Source: Andalucia godoyi (taxonomy: Eukaryota > Discoba > Jakobea > Jakobida > Andaluciidae). From it: DNA of 64,000 bases. The translations under genes were made by a program, and so were the position numbers. Below, in pieces: positions 30,501 to 40,845 of the stretch. The notes under the pieces were generated by a model that ran no database searches, was not told the origin of the DNA, and saw only the letters and a list, made by a program, of their open reading frames with translations. Position 1 is the first letter of the stretch. Each line of letters starts with the position of its first letter. The DNA lies in contig VRVR01000002.1 in assembly GCA_009859145.1 (NCBI GenBank), forward strand, positions 434,001 through 498,000. The letters run 5' to 3'.

Positions 30501-33500
30501 GAGCATGACAAGGGATGGCGATCAAGATCCACAATCAATTCCCTGGCAGTCTGTTGGTACAAGTCGTTCCACAGTGCCACCAGTCTTGCATGCGGTACTT
30601 GGTGTACCAGACCCAGCAAGAGATCCGCAACAACGGACAGATCAGAAGTCGTTTGCAAATCGGCTGAATTGATATCCGAAATGTCCACAGTCGAATTCAA
30701 GAGCGAAACTCGCCGGCCACTTTGGTCTTGGAAAGCAAGGAACACAGAACAGAGGAAATCTCGCAAGCCAATAACATATGGTGACACCGGTGCCTGTGGC
30801 TGGGATCTCTTGCGAGAACACACAACGAATGCTCGACAAAGGGCAACGAATTCCGGGATAAACACGGGGACCCCCGAGTCTGGACACACGAAGTCTGTAA
30901 ACTTCATCCACTGTCGGGCGATACACAGCCGCAGTATTCGAGACATGACGAACAATATGCGCTGCTTCTGGCCTACGAATGGAGTGAGAAGAAGCTTCCA
31001 AAACGATTTCAACAGAGAGAGACAGGCAGCCTCCTGTTGCTCGTTAGAAAGAAACGGAACACGGAATGTCTCCAGCAAATCCAAAAACACCGAAGCAAAC
31101 CACAACGGACGGAATACGTCAGTTCCAAAGGGAGAACTAGAGGCATTCTTATCCGTAACACGCGAAGGCAAATGGGGCCACTGGATGCGAGAAGAATATT
31201 CAGCAGATGCAACGATCTGGTCTGCCATTTTGCGAAGAGCACGTTCGAACAAAGAGAAGGCAGGATTTCCGTAATGGGCAATCAAATCCATGCAGAACAT
31301 CTTGCCGACAGGCGATAGCTCCTGGCATTCCCAGAGCGAGAAAGACGACAATGATTCCATCTCGTGCTCCATATGGTTGCGAGGAACGGCTTCCATTCGT
31401 AATGCCTCCGTCTCGAACAATCCAAAAACGTCACGCAAAGCCGTTTCGTCCCCAAACGCTTGTAGGAGTTCTTCAGGCTGATATCCCGGCACTCCGGAAA
31501 TTCGCTGTTCTTGGCGTTCTCGAATCACACACCAAAACGCATTTCGCAACAAAAGAATACCAAAATCGAAACAGGCAGTCTGGAAGAAGTGTGCGACACT
31601 CGTGGAAACAACAGACAGAGAAAAGTCTAGTACGGCTCTCATGGGGCGCTCCAAGAGAGAAGTTGGGATCCAGGCCAGCTTTCGCTTGGATTTTTCATCA
31701 TCCACAAACTCCAACAGGATCCAATTCTTTTCCGAATCCACGCGACGCACTATTCCAACCCGACCTTCCATTTCCGATCCTACAGGATTTCCAATTCCTG
31801 CAAGGGCCGACTTGGACAACTTGCGCTCGGAGGCTCGGGAGGCTGGCATGACTTCCAATAACATTCCAGGATGCACGTCCCCGCACAACACAGTTCGAGG
31901 AAGTGGAACTGGATGTCGAGAACCATAGTAACGAGCAAGCCCGCTCTCTTGGACGTCCTCCACAGCAACAATTCTCAGGAACTCTTTGATCAGTGTAGGC
32001 GCACTGTCCGATGAGGGCGCAGTAAGAACCACAGACGCACTCGGTGCTTCGTAGCTGCCCGAAACGTCAACAGCACCGACCATTGGGGACTCTCCCTGAT
32101 CTTCGTCCGTAACTTCTCCATGGTCCTCATCTGTCGTCTCCGCGTAATACTCATCTGTCACTTCATCCTCTTCATCTTCGTCGTGCTCCTCATTATCCTC
32201 CTCCTCTGCGTCATCATCTCCCTCGACTTCTTCTTCTTCTTCTTCTTCTTCCTCATCCTCTTCCTGGTCCTCTTCTTCATCACCGTCACCATCACCATCA
32301 TCCCCTGGATGCTCCAGTAGCCAATTGGCAGCTGCGGAAACGTCGCCACGATTCAGCCTCAGTGCTCGCTCCGCGTGTGCTCGAACGAAACCCATGATCA
32401 CCAACTCCTCTAACAATTCCTGGTTCACAGCAACACGCGGAGGGGGTCTTCGAGCAGGGGACGCGGATGTTCGGGCTGGTGACCGAATCCGACGAGTGCT
32501 CGGTGACGGGGCCGGCATTTCATCGCGAATCTCCGGGATCGTGAACTCGGCGTGTCCAAACACATGCGACGGGTCAAACCGGAAAGCATCCCGGCCGAAA
32601 TTGACCTTGACACGAGTTCCTTTTCCGAGTAAACCAACAACAGGGTAAAAGTGATCCTGAACACCTCGAAAGGCGATGCCAAGATGCTTCCCATTCTTGG
32701 TGAAAAAGACCGAACCGTCGGACTTGATGTAACCGCAGCCGACTACATCATCCTGTTTGAAAGGTTCCCACTTGCGGCTTGCTTGCAAAGAGTGATACAA
32801 ACCGCCGTCATCAGAGTGATACCCGTAGGATGAGCCATACCATCCTGGCATGCCCCACAGTTGTTCTTCGAGAAGTGCGGGATACAAGCCGATGCCGACA
32901 AAGTGATCGCCTACGAGCTGCACAACCCGAATCTCGAAGTAAAAGACATTGGTGGAAAAAGGAATTGGTGCATTCGCACGCACCAACACTGCATCCTGAT
33001 TCTTCTTGGACGCACCCGTGCACTCCACAATCGTCCGTTCTTCGTCCACCAACTTGCATGTTCGAACGTATTCAAACGCAAATGCAGTGGGTGAGAAAAC
33101 CGACCATGGTTTTACAGGAGCGTGGAATCCATTCATGTCCGACAAGCCAGGAGACACATCTTTGCAACCAAACTCCATAAAGTTGGTGACAGACTTGCTC
33201 AAATCCTCAATGCTTGCGTACGGTCCGACAGAAGGCTCGCGTCTTGCCAATTCAAACAGCTGTCGGACGAGTTTTGCAGCTGATGGATGGCGTAAGACAT
33301 CTGACACATGCGAAATACTTCGACGCATCGTGAACGAGAACACCTTGCACACAGACATCCACAGTTCAGCATGGTCTGTGTGCACCGGTATTTCAGTCAA
33401 GGTCGGCTTCAGCCCTAGCTTGGAAGACCATTCTGACAAGAATTCCAACAACAGAAGAATTTGCCGTGTCGACAGGAGAGAGAAAACCAATCCACTGTTC

Positions 33501-36500
33501 GGAACAAGAGGCACCAGATCATGAATCACCACATCCTCCATAGTGTCCACTGAGAACGACGGTGGACAAACAATTACTGCAGACTTTGTCAATGGGACCA
33601 CTTCCAACACAACTGGGCATGACTGGATACCGATTGCATTCTCAAAATTGCTGAAGAATGCAGCACGAGAAACAACGCTGTCTCCAACGTGAACAGAAGC
33701 GGACGATGCCGTGTCAGCATCGATGCAGGAGAGGAACCGGAACACACAAAACGCATGAGGATCCACACTTCCATGACTATTCGCAAGTTGCTGAATGGCC
33801 AAGTCTAGCATGCCAGAAAGCGTCTCTTTCCAGTCAGCAGACAGCATCGACAGATGCAAAATCAATTTTGCAACCTCAACTTGCACCAACCGATGGTGCC
33901 GAATTGTAGACAAGGGAGACTCCTTGAATCGACGATTTTGCTTCTTGTAAACGCTCTCCGAACCTTGCGCTTTTGCAGATTCAATCAAGTAAAAACCAGC
34001 GTCCGCATGCTCCTGTTGAGTTTTGCACGATCCCCAATAGGATGCACCTTCATCATTGTCGACATGAAACCACATTCGATCATCCTTGACACCGATGGCT
34101 GTTGCAGCGCCATTCGGAGTATGCACCCGATCACCAGAACGGAATCCGAAAGGACGGCATGCGAAATCCTCCGTTATAAACACAAAAAATTCTCGGCTTA
34201 CAGCTTTGTAGCTGACGAATCCTGGTCCAAAATCCGATATGAAAGGGGCACAAATCATCGGCAGCGCATGCATACCACCAGCGTCTTCCTGGAGGGATTC
34301 AGGGCGGCGTGAAGCTTCGCTGTCGTCTGCGTCTTCCAGCAGGCCTCGATCCAGCTCACCAAAGTACGACATCGATTTCACCACGCCAAAGACCCCAATC
34401 AAAATGTGAAATATTTTTGATGCAAACTCGGGATGATTCTTCAGCGATGTGTGGGTGCACAGCAGAGAAACAAGGCGCACCAGCAAACGTGAACAACGGA
34501 CAGAATAAAAGTATCCCTCTTTTAGCAAATTCACGATTCTCAGGATCGACGAATGTTCGATCGAATTTTCACAAGCCGTAACGAGCACAAAGACGATGCT
34601 CAGCAAATTGAAAGACTCCTTTTCAGACGGTTTGCCTAAACACAGTAAGTCAATCGTGTGCTCGACATTCCGAATGACAAAACACAGCAACCGAGATCCG
34701 GAAGTCAAAGAATAGGAATCTTCCAGCAGCGGAACACATGCCTGGAGTGCAAGAAGCAGCGACGGAACAGATTTCTGAGGAAACTGATCAAGAACCTGGA
34801 CAGCAAAATCCCTGGTTGCCAAGAATGATGACCGCAGCATCACCGAATCCACAGAAAAGTACAATGCAACCAGATGGTTCCATGCATCATTCGAAGAATC
34901 GGCGGATACGATTTGAAGAAGCGTGCGGTTTAGAGAGTCATGTGACTCCACAACAGCACAGTCTGTTCGCGTCAAGACGTCTCGGTGGTTTGTCAGAAAT
35001 TCGCAGAACTGTCTCAGGCAAATGAGGAACGGTCCGTTTAGTTTGAAAAGACGAATGATTCTTTCAAATGACGAAAACACCTGAGCCAGAGAAGAAACAT
35101 GGCGAGAATATGGTTCAAAAAACTGCATGAACCCCGTGTCAGAAAATTCTAAAGACGTCAAGAAGCCAAGAATCAATGAATACATATCGCTTTCATAGCT
35201 CTCGCACTTCCTACGCTGCTCGAGCGTTCGCCGAGTTTGAAGCCAGTGATGGAATGCTGCATCACCTTCGCTGGACCAAACGAGTCGAAAATACGTTCCT
35301 TTTTGAAAATGTCGGCAAAGAAAGGTCGCACGGTTCTTGACGCGATCGAGCAAGGCATCGTCCACCTTGGACACCAAAGTAGTACAATATTGCCGAGCTG
35401 CGAGCACCATCGCGCGATATGGGTCCCGAAGAAATGAGAAGATGTCAGATGACCCATCAAGGAATGACCGGTCGTTTTGCAACTCCAGAACTTTTGCATA
35501 CAACTGGCTTAGTTCCGTTGTGCAGTCGAAAAGATGCGCAAAACACAGTATGATGGAATTGAACAATTCCCACACCGCTTTCTTCGCATGCTCCGACATT
35601 GATGCCTTAAGAACGGGGCTCATTAGAATGGAGCTATGGCGATCCGAGAGCCCATTCTTCCAGTCCAGCACGTGAGGTTGATCATGCCGGATTGACAACA
35701 CCCCCCTTTCAAGCAGCGACCGAAAAGGCTGCGGAATTGTACTCTTTGGGAAGGTGTGCCGCAAAATGTCCTTGAAAGATCTTGCAAAGGCACCAAACAA
35801 CGACAGCAGAGAAGACGCAACCCAGTCGGCTGAATGATCAAACAAGACGCCCATGAAAGTAGGCTGTCTTCTCGAAACCTCTCGAACGGAATAAAATGGA
35901 ACCATGACGAAGCGGAAGCCCCAGTCCGAGGCGGAGCCGTAGTCAGCTTTGAACCTCACAAAAATCTTTTCGCTGAAGAATGCAATTGGATTTGCATCTC
36001 CAGTAGGAAAATCGGAACCTGAGTATGTCAACATGACGCGAGAATCCTTCTCCGATGATATTTCCAAAAGATCCCCGGATCTAGTCTTGCAGCGCGGATC
36101 AAAGAACAAGTATATGACCTCCGCTCCAAGACATTCTGTGGAGAATTCAAAGACCTTTGATCCGCAAGGGTGAGGGGATTCAACGACGACCAAAGGCATT
36201 CTCAGCGAAATCAAATTATGAGAGTCTGCAGAAACACCTGAATTGCTAGTACCCACTAACCGAGAAACGAAGCTGAACAGCAAATCCATTGGAACCGGAA
36301 TAGAAAGTGCTTCAACACTCCACAGCGCGATGGAAAACAGAGATGGCAAAAACAAATCAGAAATTTTGTTTCCAAGAGATAAGACAGACAACTGTTCGCA
36401 AGAATTGAACAAAACAGACAAGACCTCGGAGGAGAAGGAAGCGTTTTGGGAGAATACATCGCGCAAGAGCAGTTTCGCAATATGAAACTCTAGATGCGGC

Positions 36501-38959
36501 GCAGAAGCAAAGATGTCGCCCTGCCCTGTCAAACATGCAGTGTCGTGCTTCTTCAAGTCGTTAACAATCATCAACAGGAAAGACATCCCCGAATGTTCGT
36601 AGAACAGGACGCATGGACGCCTTTCCACTTGCGCGACCACGAGTTCGACAATCCATGACGAGAATGATCCACAAATCAAACGCTTTAATAGATCGCAACG
36701 ATCCGCAGGAGTCTTGTACAGTACGGGAAAGCTGCACGAAATGATGTCTGCGACGCGACACTGAGCAATGGCTGCATGCATCGTCCCAGAAATTTGCGAA
36801 AGCTGAAGAACTTCAAACAGTACAGATTCCAGCAAGCTTTTCAGTTGAAGAAAATATCGAGGAGGCAGCGACGATTCACTGAAACCATTCTTGAACGCGG
36901 TAAACAAGTTGACCTGCAAAATGGACAGCAGGGAAATAATGCAGCTCATCTCCAGTTCCAGACTGGCGACTGAACCAGCTCCTTGGGCACGCAGTATTGT
37001 TGCATCCACAAATGCTTGAAGACTTTGCAACAGTTCATTGAAGAGAGCAGGGCAGGCATCGATGACAAAACTCTTAGAAAACAGCGAATTCATATCTTCG
37101 ACTCTTTCCGAGGGAATGCACAAGTACAAGCCAGAGGTAGAAGACAAGTGCGGAAACGCCAAGCATTCTAAACGAGAGAGAATAGAGCCAATGACGTTTC
37201 GAGGCGTCGCCTCGACTGCAGTGGGCGACACTAGTTGAAAAAACGGGGATTTCGCAATCAGAGACATTGGATCCGAGACGAAGCGATCAATTCCGCCAGG
37301 ATTCCAGTGCGAAAGCGATCTCAATGACGGTGTGTTGCAAGACCACTCCCACACACGGCGCGTTCCAAAATCGAAGCACAAAACTACAGAATGCTTGTAG
37401 TCTAGCACCATTGCCATAGAAGATGAAAACTGGAAAATTGTACGCGAAGGCTCCAGAGATGCATCTCCAAAACGAACAACCCACAGTTCACTCTTGCTGC
37501 TGTCAATAGAAGATCTCGAGGAGAGGATCATACGCGATCCAGTTACAAAAATCCCGACAACATCAGCAGACTTTGGTAGAGACGGAGACGTGATATCCAA
37601 CCGGAAGCACTCCTTGAAATTCGAGCGCTCGTCAAAGGATACAAGAGTTCCGCGCACACTTTCTCCTTCTTGGACAGAGTAGTAGCAATGAATAAATGTA
37701 CCGTCCGAACACATCAATGTACTCCCAGGCAAAGACGCCAAATCTGGCACTGCCACGCGCCTGAGCTCTCGCAGTGTAAGTGGATCTAGATAAACGACTT
37801 GTGCAACGTCGGAAATGATAACCTTGTCTGAAACGCACAGTATGGTCCATCGTCGTTCTGATGAAAGATCCGATGGATGCACATTTGACACTAACGGATG
37901 GTACTGTCGGTCCAGATGACCATACAGGACTTTTTCTACGCCAAACTCTTCGGATAGGAGGTAGATGAAAGAGCCATCTGTTCCGATCGAAGAATGCAAT
38001 GTGCTTGGGGCAGGTTTCTTTGCAATTGCGTCGGATGAGAGTGCTGGGAAAATTTTCCAGTTCCACCGGAACAGCAGCTTGAAAGAGGATTGGGGGGCAA
38101 ATACTGGGTCCACTTCTAGAAATTCCTTGTAATTTTTGGGGAGGCAGACGCTATCGACAGAGCCGGCGACGTTGAACAACAAATGAACGGATTGCACGAG
38201 TGTCGCCAACGAGCCGTGTGCAAAGGCAAACGACAAATGCGATGTCGCTACCCTGGAGGCTAGTTCAGAATGCCGATTGGAGATGCCGGCAATCCAATTT
38301 CCGACTGCGACCAAGGAATCGTCCATATGCATGATGGTGTTCATGGACGCAAACCGCTGTCTGTTCACAATGGACTCGATAGTCGTCAAAATTTTGTCTG
38401 TGAGCTCCACGTTCTGCAACGTTTCGATGACCTTCATAATGTCTTCAAACACATCCACAATAAACCCCACGGAATTCGCAGATGGGCGATCCTTCTTCAT
38501 GGCTTCATTCCGAGCGTCGATCCAGTCAAACGTCTTCGGAGTCCGATCCTTCATTGCATTGAACGTTGAATACCACTTCTTGAACACAAACAAGCGCTTC
38601 TGATGTAAATGCTCTTCCGCAATCGTCGTCGAAGGCATCATGCACTTTTTTGCAATGGAGCGCTGCAGCGCCCACGAAGCAGCCTCCAAAAGCCGCTTCT
38701 TTTCCTCGTCCGATTTGAACGCAAAAGACGGATGGCCAGCAAGAGCCGATATGTGCTGCGTGAAAAATCGATATCTCTCCAGCGAAGAATCCTTTGCGGG
38801 AACAAGTTTTTCAAAAGACGAGTTTGAAACCTGGCCCGATTCAACTTCTTCCATCACATTATCAAAGTCTAACATTGAGTAGTACGCTGTGTCAAAGACG
38901 CCTTCCTTCAACAGAATCGTCGAGCAGATTGTCAACACACTCCGATCATCACGCGTCAT
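27554..38959 (-). CDS. Giant HECT E3 ubiquitin ligase with SPRY, UBA and ZZ domains
   Basis: 3801 residues in one uninterrupted 11.4 kb exon, ATG at 38959. Domains in order: a long N-terminal half without a clear match (residues 1-1950); SPRY at about 1970-2125 (YFEIRVVQLVGDHFVGIGLY, DGSVFFTKNGKHLGIAF); a UBA at about 2177-2217 (LLEELVIMGFVRAHAERALR); an Asp/Glu-rich run at about 2220-2290; two ZZ-type zinc fingers at about 2899-2945 (CMHCRDFDICGNCD) and 2998-3037 (TCFYCNMSPIIGIRYYD); a C-terminal HECT domain from about 3350. The HECT cysteine is Cys3714 in LPQSATCFF, where the usual form is LPxSHTCF. The last 40 residues are again acidic. Known: HECT enzymes carry ubiquitin as a thioester before transfer. 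Architecture recalls HECTD4 and the HERC group; I do not assign an orthologue. Substrates unknown. Confidence 0.9.
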   Translation of the reverse strand: MTRDDRSVLTICSTILLKEGVFDTAYYSMLDFDNVMEEVESGQVSNSSFEKLVPAKDSSLERYRFFTQHISALAGHPSFAFKSDEEKKRLLEAASWALQRSIAKKCMMPSTTIAEEHLHQKRLFVFKKWYSTFNAMKDRTPKTFDWIDARNEAMKKDRPSANSVGFIVDVFEDIMKVIETLQNVELTDKILTTIESIVNRQRFASMNTIMHMDDSLVAVGNWIAGISNRHSELASRVATSHLSFAFAHGSLATLVQSVHLLFNVAGSVDSVCLPKNYKEFLEVDPVFAPQSSFKLLFRWNWKIFPALSSDAIAKKPAPSTLHSSIGTDGSFIYLLSEEFGVEKVLYGHLDRQYHPLVSNVHPSDLSSERRWTILCVSDKVIISDVAQVVYLDPLTLRELRRVAVPDLASLPGSTLMCSDGTFIHCYYSVQEGESVRGTLVSFDERSNFKECFRLDITSPSLPKSADVVGIFVTGSRMILSSRSSIDSSKSELWVVRFGDASLEPSRTIFQFSSSMAMVLDYKHSVVLCFDFGTRRVWEWSCNTPSLRSLSHWNPGGIDRFVSDPMSLIAKSPFFQLVSPTAVEATPRNVIGSILSRLECLAFPHLSSTSGLYLCIPSERVEDMNSLFSKSFVIDACPALFNELLQSLQAFVDATILRAQGAGSVASLELEMSCIISLLSILQVNLFTAFKNGFSESSLPPRYFLQLKSLLESVLFEVLQLSQISGTMHAAIAQCRVADIISCSFPVLYKTPADRCDLLKRLICGSFSSWIVELVVAQVERRPCVLFYEHSGMSFLLMIVNDLKKHDTACLTGQGDIFASAPHLEFHIAKLLLRDVFSQNASFSSEVLSVLFNSCEQLSVLSLGNKISDLFLPSLFSIALWSVEALSIPVPMDLLFSFVSRLVGTSNSGVSADSHNLISLRMPLVVVESPHPCGSKVFEFSTECLGAEVIYLFFDPRCKTRSGDLLEISSEKDSRVMLTYSGSDFPTGDANPIAFFSEKIFVRFKADYGSASDWGFRFVMVPFYSVREVSRRQPTFMGVLFDHSADWVASSLLSLFGAFARSFKDILRHTFPKSTIPQPFRSLLERGVLSIRHDQPHVLDWKNGLSDRHSSILMSPVLKASMSEHAKKAVWELFNSIILCFAHLFDCTTELSQLYAKVLELQNDRSFLDGSSDIFSFLRDPYRAMVLAARQYCTTLVSKVDDALLDRVKNRATFLCRHFQKGTYFRLVWSSEGDAAFHHWLQTRRTLEQRRKCESYESDMYSLILGFLTSLEFSDTGFMQFFEPYSRHVSSLAQVFSSFERIIRLFKLNGPFLICLRQFCEFLTNHRDVLTRTDCAVVESHDSLNRTLLQIVSADSSNDAWNHLVALYFSVDSVMLRSSFLATRDFAVQVLDQFPQKSVPSLLLALQACVPLLEDSYSLTSGSRLLCFVIRNVEHTIDLLCLGKPSEKESFNLLSIVFVLVTACENSIEHSSILRIVNLLKEGYFYSVRCSRLLVRLVSLLCTHTSLKNHPEFASKIFHILIGVFGVVKSMSYFGELDRGLLEDADDSEASRRPESLQEDAGGMHALPMICAPFISDFGPGFVSYKAVSREFFVFITEDFACRPFGFRSGDRVHTPNGAATAIGVKDDRMWFHVDNDEGASYWGSCKTQQEHADAGFYLIESAKAQGSESVYKKQNRRFKESPLSTIRHHRLVQVEVAKLILHLSMLSADWKETLSGMLDLAIQQLANSHGSVDPHAFCVFRFLSCIDADTASSASVHVGDSVVSRAAFFSNFENAIGIQSCPVVLEVVPLTKSAVIVCPPSFSVDTMEDVVIHDLVPLVPNSGLVFSLLSTRQILLLLEFLSEWSSKLGLKPTLTEIPVHTDHAELWMSVCKVFSFTMRRSISHVSDVLRHPSAAKLVRQLFELARREPSVGPYASIEDLSKSVTNFMEFGCKDVSPGLSDMNGFHAPVKPWSVFSPTAFAFEYVRTCKLVDEERTIVECTGASKKNQDAVLVRANAPIPFSTNVFYFEIRVVQLVGDHFVGIGLYPALLEEQLWGMPGWYGSSYGYHSDDGGLYHSLQASRKWEPFKQDDVVGCGYIKSDGSVFFTKNGKHLGIAFRGVQDHFYPVVGLLGKGTRVKVNFGRDAFRFDPSHVFGHAEFTIPEIRDEMPAPSPSTRRIRSPARTSASPARRPPPRVAVNQELLEELVIMGFVRAHAERALRLNRGDVSAAANWLLEHPGDDGDGDGDEEEDQEEDEEEEEEEEEVEGDDDAEEEDNEEHDEDEEDEVTDEYYAETTDEDHGEVTDEDQGESPMVGAVDVSGSYEAPSASVVLTAPSSDSAPTLIKEFLRIVAVEDVQESGLARYYGSRHPVPLPRTVLCGDVHPGMLLEVMPASRASERKLSKSALAGIGNPVGSEMEGRVGIVRRVDSEKNWILLEFVDDEKSKRKLAWIPTSLLERPMRAVLDFSLSVVSTSVAHFFQTACFDFGILLLRNAFWCVIRERQEQRISGVPGYQPEELLQAFGDETALRDVFGLFETEALRMEAVPRNHMEHEMESLSSFSLWECQELSPVGKMFCMDLIAHYGNPAFSLFERALRKMADQIVASAEYSSRIQWPHLPSRVTDKNASSSPFGTDVFRPLWFASVFLDLLETFRVPFLSNEQQEAACLSLLKSFWKLLLTPFVGQKQRILFVMSRILRLCIARQWMKFTDFVCPDSGVPVFIPEFVALCRAFVVCSRKRSQPQAPVSPYVIGLRDFLCSVFLAFQDQSGRRVSLLNSTVDISDINSADLQTTSDLSVVADLLLGLVHQVPHARLVALWNDLYQQTARELIVDLDRHPLSCSSFSNTLDIPDATSINVRFDHRCELHESHVFFIESTADEAVSFVHTGADSFPQSVMLKGSSFRYGIRENDDFQEEHQSVYCDHDDEACLGTRFKCMHCRDFDICGNCDTLYFTDNVHDMRHVFLEIPFHVRSLSALQPPADAMPLQAPPLQNPESHGDAPVRYQDLQQGFQAGAVIHPGTTCFYCNMSPIIGIRYYDTAVDPSENPDFCSACYKSRKHPLYHALLKIRFPLEAPITFRFPTLYPEGIEYGVRLYISPVLQPEPKADDAALNPTEENRFYETLRILTEHWTEDHDRLLLKLVQASACAEGESAERSAANLRRGILFLQSSDKSDIATLPLSTISVHADRLRHERPDLSSLASFPLHVLQFRFALIQKFNELLTVHGRYLWTVPSYFQPIPALKWEMEARNFKCLLSACASSASSSLSRASSMSSLAGTNAEPPLVSPSPIPLASASSSASATNSPAAAFTQDHFMRASVPSLHSNLGLRLSLLRGVIHISVKEEWVLSSSLSQTKSETADPRDVKLNRHLAIRPSISQPPTDAVFMQAYRQLFPVDPFLLRLPRRAFCVLFIGEGADDYGGPYHEAISTMVSELHFPIIRELHHSAAGSGAFDPARYIETATIPLFMPCLNAQYETGSNRDRFVPIPSSQFSPLKLKLFRFVGILMGIAVRTNAPIPLDISGILFRMMTGQQVRVSRDLFPLDQGLQTIVDSLLRPHRHGISSEDAFDEAFATLSFSSQLTDGTAVSLGYDGDDTALSWTSRQRYVRSLLRSRSREFDAATHEMLAGFHLIVPPSCLSLCTETEAELRITGERDVDVELLKSHTSYETCSESDAHIQRFWRVFASESPEFRCGFLRFVSGRSRLPAAQSGFTLVIKGFVRAPTAEHDRYLPQSATCFFTIQLPQYSTDEIMRAKLWFAIRHCHSIDTDFNVRPDEAHAEGDDGDDGGGDATDQDDDDEEEEEKDEEAAEEEVTEDNHWIGEWE
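32090..32305 (-). repeat. Acidic low-complexity stretch in the HECT ligase
   Basis: GAA/GAT/GAG-rich codons give a long Asp/Glu run just after the UBA. A similar but shorter acidic run closes the protein (27570-27660). These are probably flexible, charge-based docking segments rather than degenerate sequence, as the frame stays open. Confidence 0.8.
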
Positions 38960-39532
38960 CTGTTTCCTATATAATGAACTATAAGAAAAAGAACAATCAC
39001 GAATTCAAGTTACCTTAAACCCACGCGAACTCAGCAACAGCAACAGCAACAGCAGCACCGACAGCAACAACGACAAGAAGAATAACAAGAATAAGAAGAC
39101 TGGGAGCACAAAAACAGCACACGAATCCTAGCGGACGCAGAAAATAATATGATAACAATATAAACGATAAAGAAAAACGTATAAGTAGAAGAAGGAAACC
39201 GAAAAACAAGAAGAAGAAAAGAAAAAAAACACACACAAAAATCGGCGAAAAATATTGGAGAAAAAGCGTCGAGTCGAAAATGCGACGTCCTCTCAAACTT
39301 GAATCCACGATATGTGGTTGAGTCTCTACCCTCTACTGCCGTGACCAAAAAAAAGCGCTCTTTTCCTAAGCTTTACAGCGTGAATTGCGTGTTTGTTATC
39401 ACCAAACAGGTCGAGAAGTTTCTCGTGCTGCGTGCTATTCCGGCATCATATCGGCGAGTGAGTGCGAGGGAGTGAGTGTAAGGGGGTGAGAAAGTGTGTG
39501 TGTGTGTGTGTGTGGGTGCAAGACGAGGCGAT
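38960..39532. other. Divergent promoter region with CAG/CAA runs
   Basis: 573 bases between the HECT start and the 262-residue gene. It contains AACAGC/ACAGCA repeats (39035-39075), an A-rich block (39100-39250) and, just before the downstream ATG, a purine-rich then GT-rich tract. No gene seen. Confidence 0.6.
39494..39514. repeat. (GT)n microsatellite upstream of a start codon
   Basis: Ten GT units, preceded by GAG/GAGTGA-rich sequence, ending 18 bases before ATG 39533. It belongs to the recurring leader pattern described in the findings. Confidence 0.9.
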
Positions 39533-40321
39533 ATGAATGGAATATACGTGCGGTTTCACAGATTTTTCAGTGCGTCTCGACTCCAGTATCCGTCTGGATA
39601 TGTGAGTTCTGATGCGGTCCCTGCGAATGTCGTTTCGATTCGCGTTCCGCCCATTCCGTCCAGCAAGCTGCCCATCACTCCGGACATGCTGAACAGCACG
39701 GGTCCGGAGACAGAGGCGTTTCAGAGCAAGCTGAGGAAGAATGTGGCTTCCGTGCTGGATGCGTTGTCAATCCATGGATTTGGCGCGTTGAGTGAAAAAT
39801 GCAGCGAAATTGCAAACGACGCGGAGGTGTTGGAACATGAGCTGGACTGTGTTACAATGTTTGACAATTTCCACAGATATTCATTCACAAAGCTTGCGTT
39901 TCCGTCGTTTCACGCCTTTCTTAGTGGTCGAGCGTTTTATTCGACTGTGGAGCCCCAGAATGTCGCCTCTCTGCACGATGCATTTCAAAGAACGCCGCTA
40001 TTCGATTCGTCGAGGCTCCCCAAGAAGGAGTATAGCGTTCTGGAAATCGACTACGAGACAAGTCCTGACCGGGGGTATCTGTATGGGCCAGTTGCATTTC
40101 GCCATGTCAAGGGCAATCGGCGGTCGCCCAGCGTCGAATCGTCCGTCATTCTGGACTCTGTCGCGGACGTCTTTCAAGTCGAAAGCCTCATCACGAACGA
40201 CCAAGCGAAAGCCGGGTTCTTACTGTTCTTGCAAAGACTCCTTTTGCAAGAACCAGCACTGCTCTTCTTGTCTGAAAAGGGCCCTTGGAATTTCGTTTCG
40301 CACCCACTAGAAGAATTGTAG
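39533..40321 (+). CDS. Protein of unknown function, likely mitochondrial
   Basis: 262 residues. The open frame starts in the GT repeat (GTG, 39494), but the first ATG is 39533. I do not recognise a family. Residues 1-24 (MNGIYVRFHRFFSASRLQYP) are basic, aromatic and lack acids, which is typical of a mitochondrial presequence. The remaining 230 residues are mixed alpha/beta in composition, with no transmembrane helix and no obvious catalytic motif. Conserved-looking patches are YSFTKLAFPSFHAFLSGRAFY (39868-39930) and the basic EYSVLEIDYETSPDRGYLYG (40029-40088). The C-terminus is Leu/Phe-rich. Evidence it is real: a sustained frame with codon use like its neighbours. Function unknown. Confidence 0.7.
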   Translation: MNGIYVRFHRFFSASRLQYPSGYVSSDAVPANVVSIRVPPIPSSKLPITPDMLNSTGPETEAFQSKLRKNVASVLDALSIHGFGALSEKCSEIANDAEVLEHELDCVTMFDNFHRYSFTKLAFPSFHAFLSGRAFYSTVEPQNVASLHDAFQRTPLFDSSRLPKKEYSVLEIDYETSPDRGYLYGPVAFRHVKGNRRSPSVESSVILDSVADVFQVESLITNDQAKAGFLLFLQRLLLQEPALLFLSEKGPWNFVSHPLEEL

Positions 40322-40460
40322 TTTTTTTAATTAAAAAATTAGAAAATAAGGAAAACAGGACAGAGCAACGTCGCATGCAGCGCGAAGAATATTCACATGA
40401 TAGTAATCGATGATATTGCCCCTCCGAGGCAGCGTGAGCCTTGAGCATTCGAGTCCCGAT

Positions 40461-40491
<31 letters not shown>

Positions 40492-40845
40492 GTGCTTCGT
40501 GCTTGCGGCTGCCTCCCGGGCGTTTCCCGCAAAGACAGAGCAGCGACGTCTGGGCCGCTTTGTCTTCTCTTCCCTCGTTCCCCTTCGACTTCCGAGCTCC
40601 TGCCTGTCGTAGTAGCCAGCAGCACATCCCAGTGTCAAGTATCAAGTGTCAAGCACCAGGCTCTCTACGACCAGCAGTGAGCACCATCCGAAAAATGCCC
40701 CGGTCTGGCTGGCGGAGTTCATCCGCTCCCGAATTCGCTGTGGCCCTTCTTCTTCTACGCACATTCTCCGCACATCTATTTATTTATTTATTTATTCACT
40801 CATTCATTCATTATCTTCCGAAACTCTGTTCCGCATTTTGGCGCT
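40322..40845. other. Intergenic, 3' flank and promoter with simple repeats
   Basis: 524 bases between two plus-strand genes. It includes an A/T block right after the stop (40322-40350), a (TC)n repeat (40461-40488), an ATTT/ATTC tetranucleotide run (40776-40813) and leader sequence. No gene seen. Confidence 0.6.
40461..40488. repeat. (TC)n dinucleotide repeat
   Basis: About fourteen TC units, 360 bases upstream of the phospholipase B-like start. Simple repeat. Confidence 0.9.
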
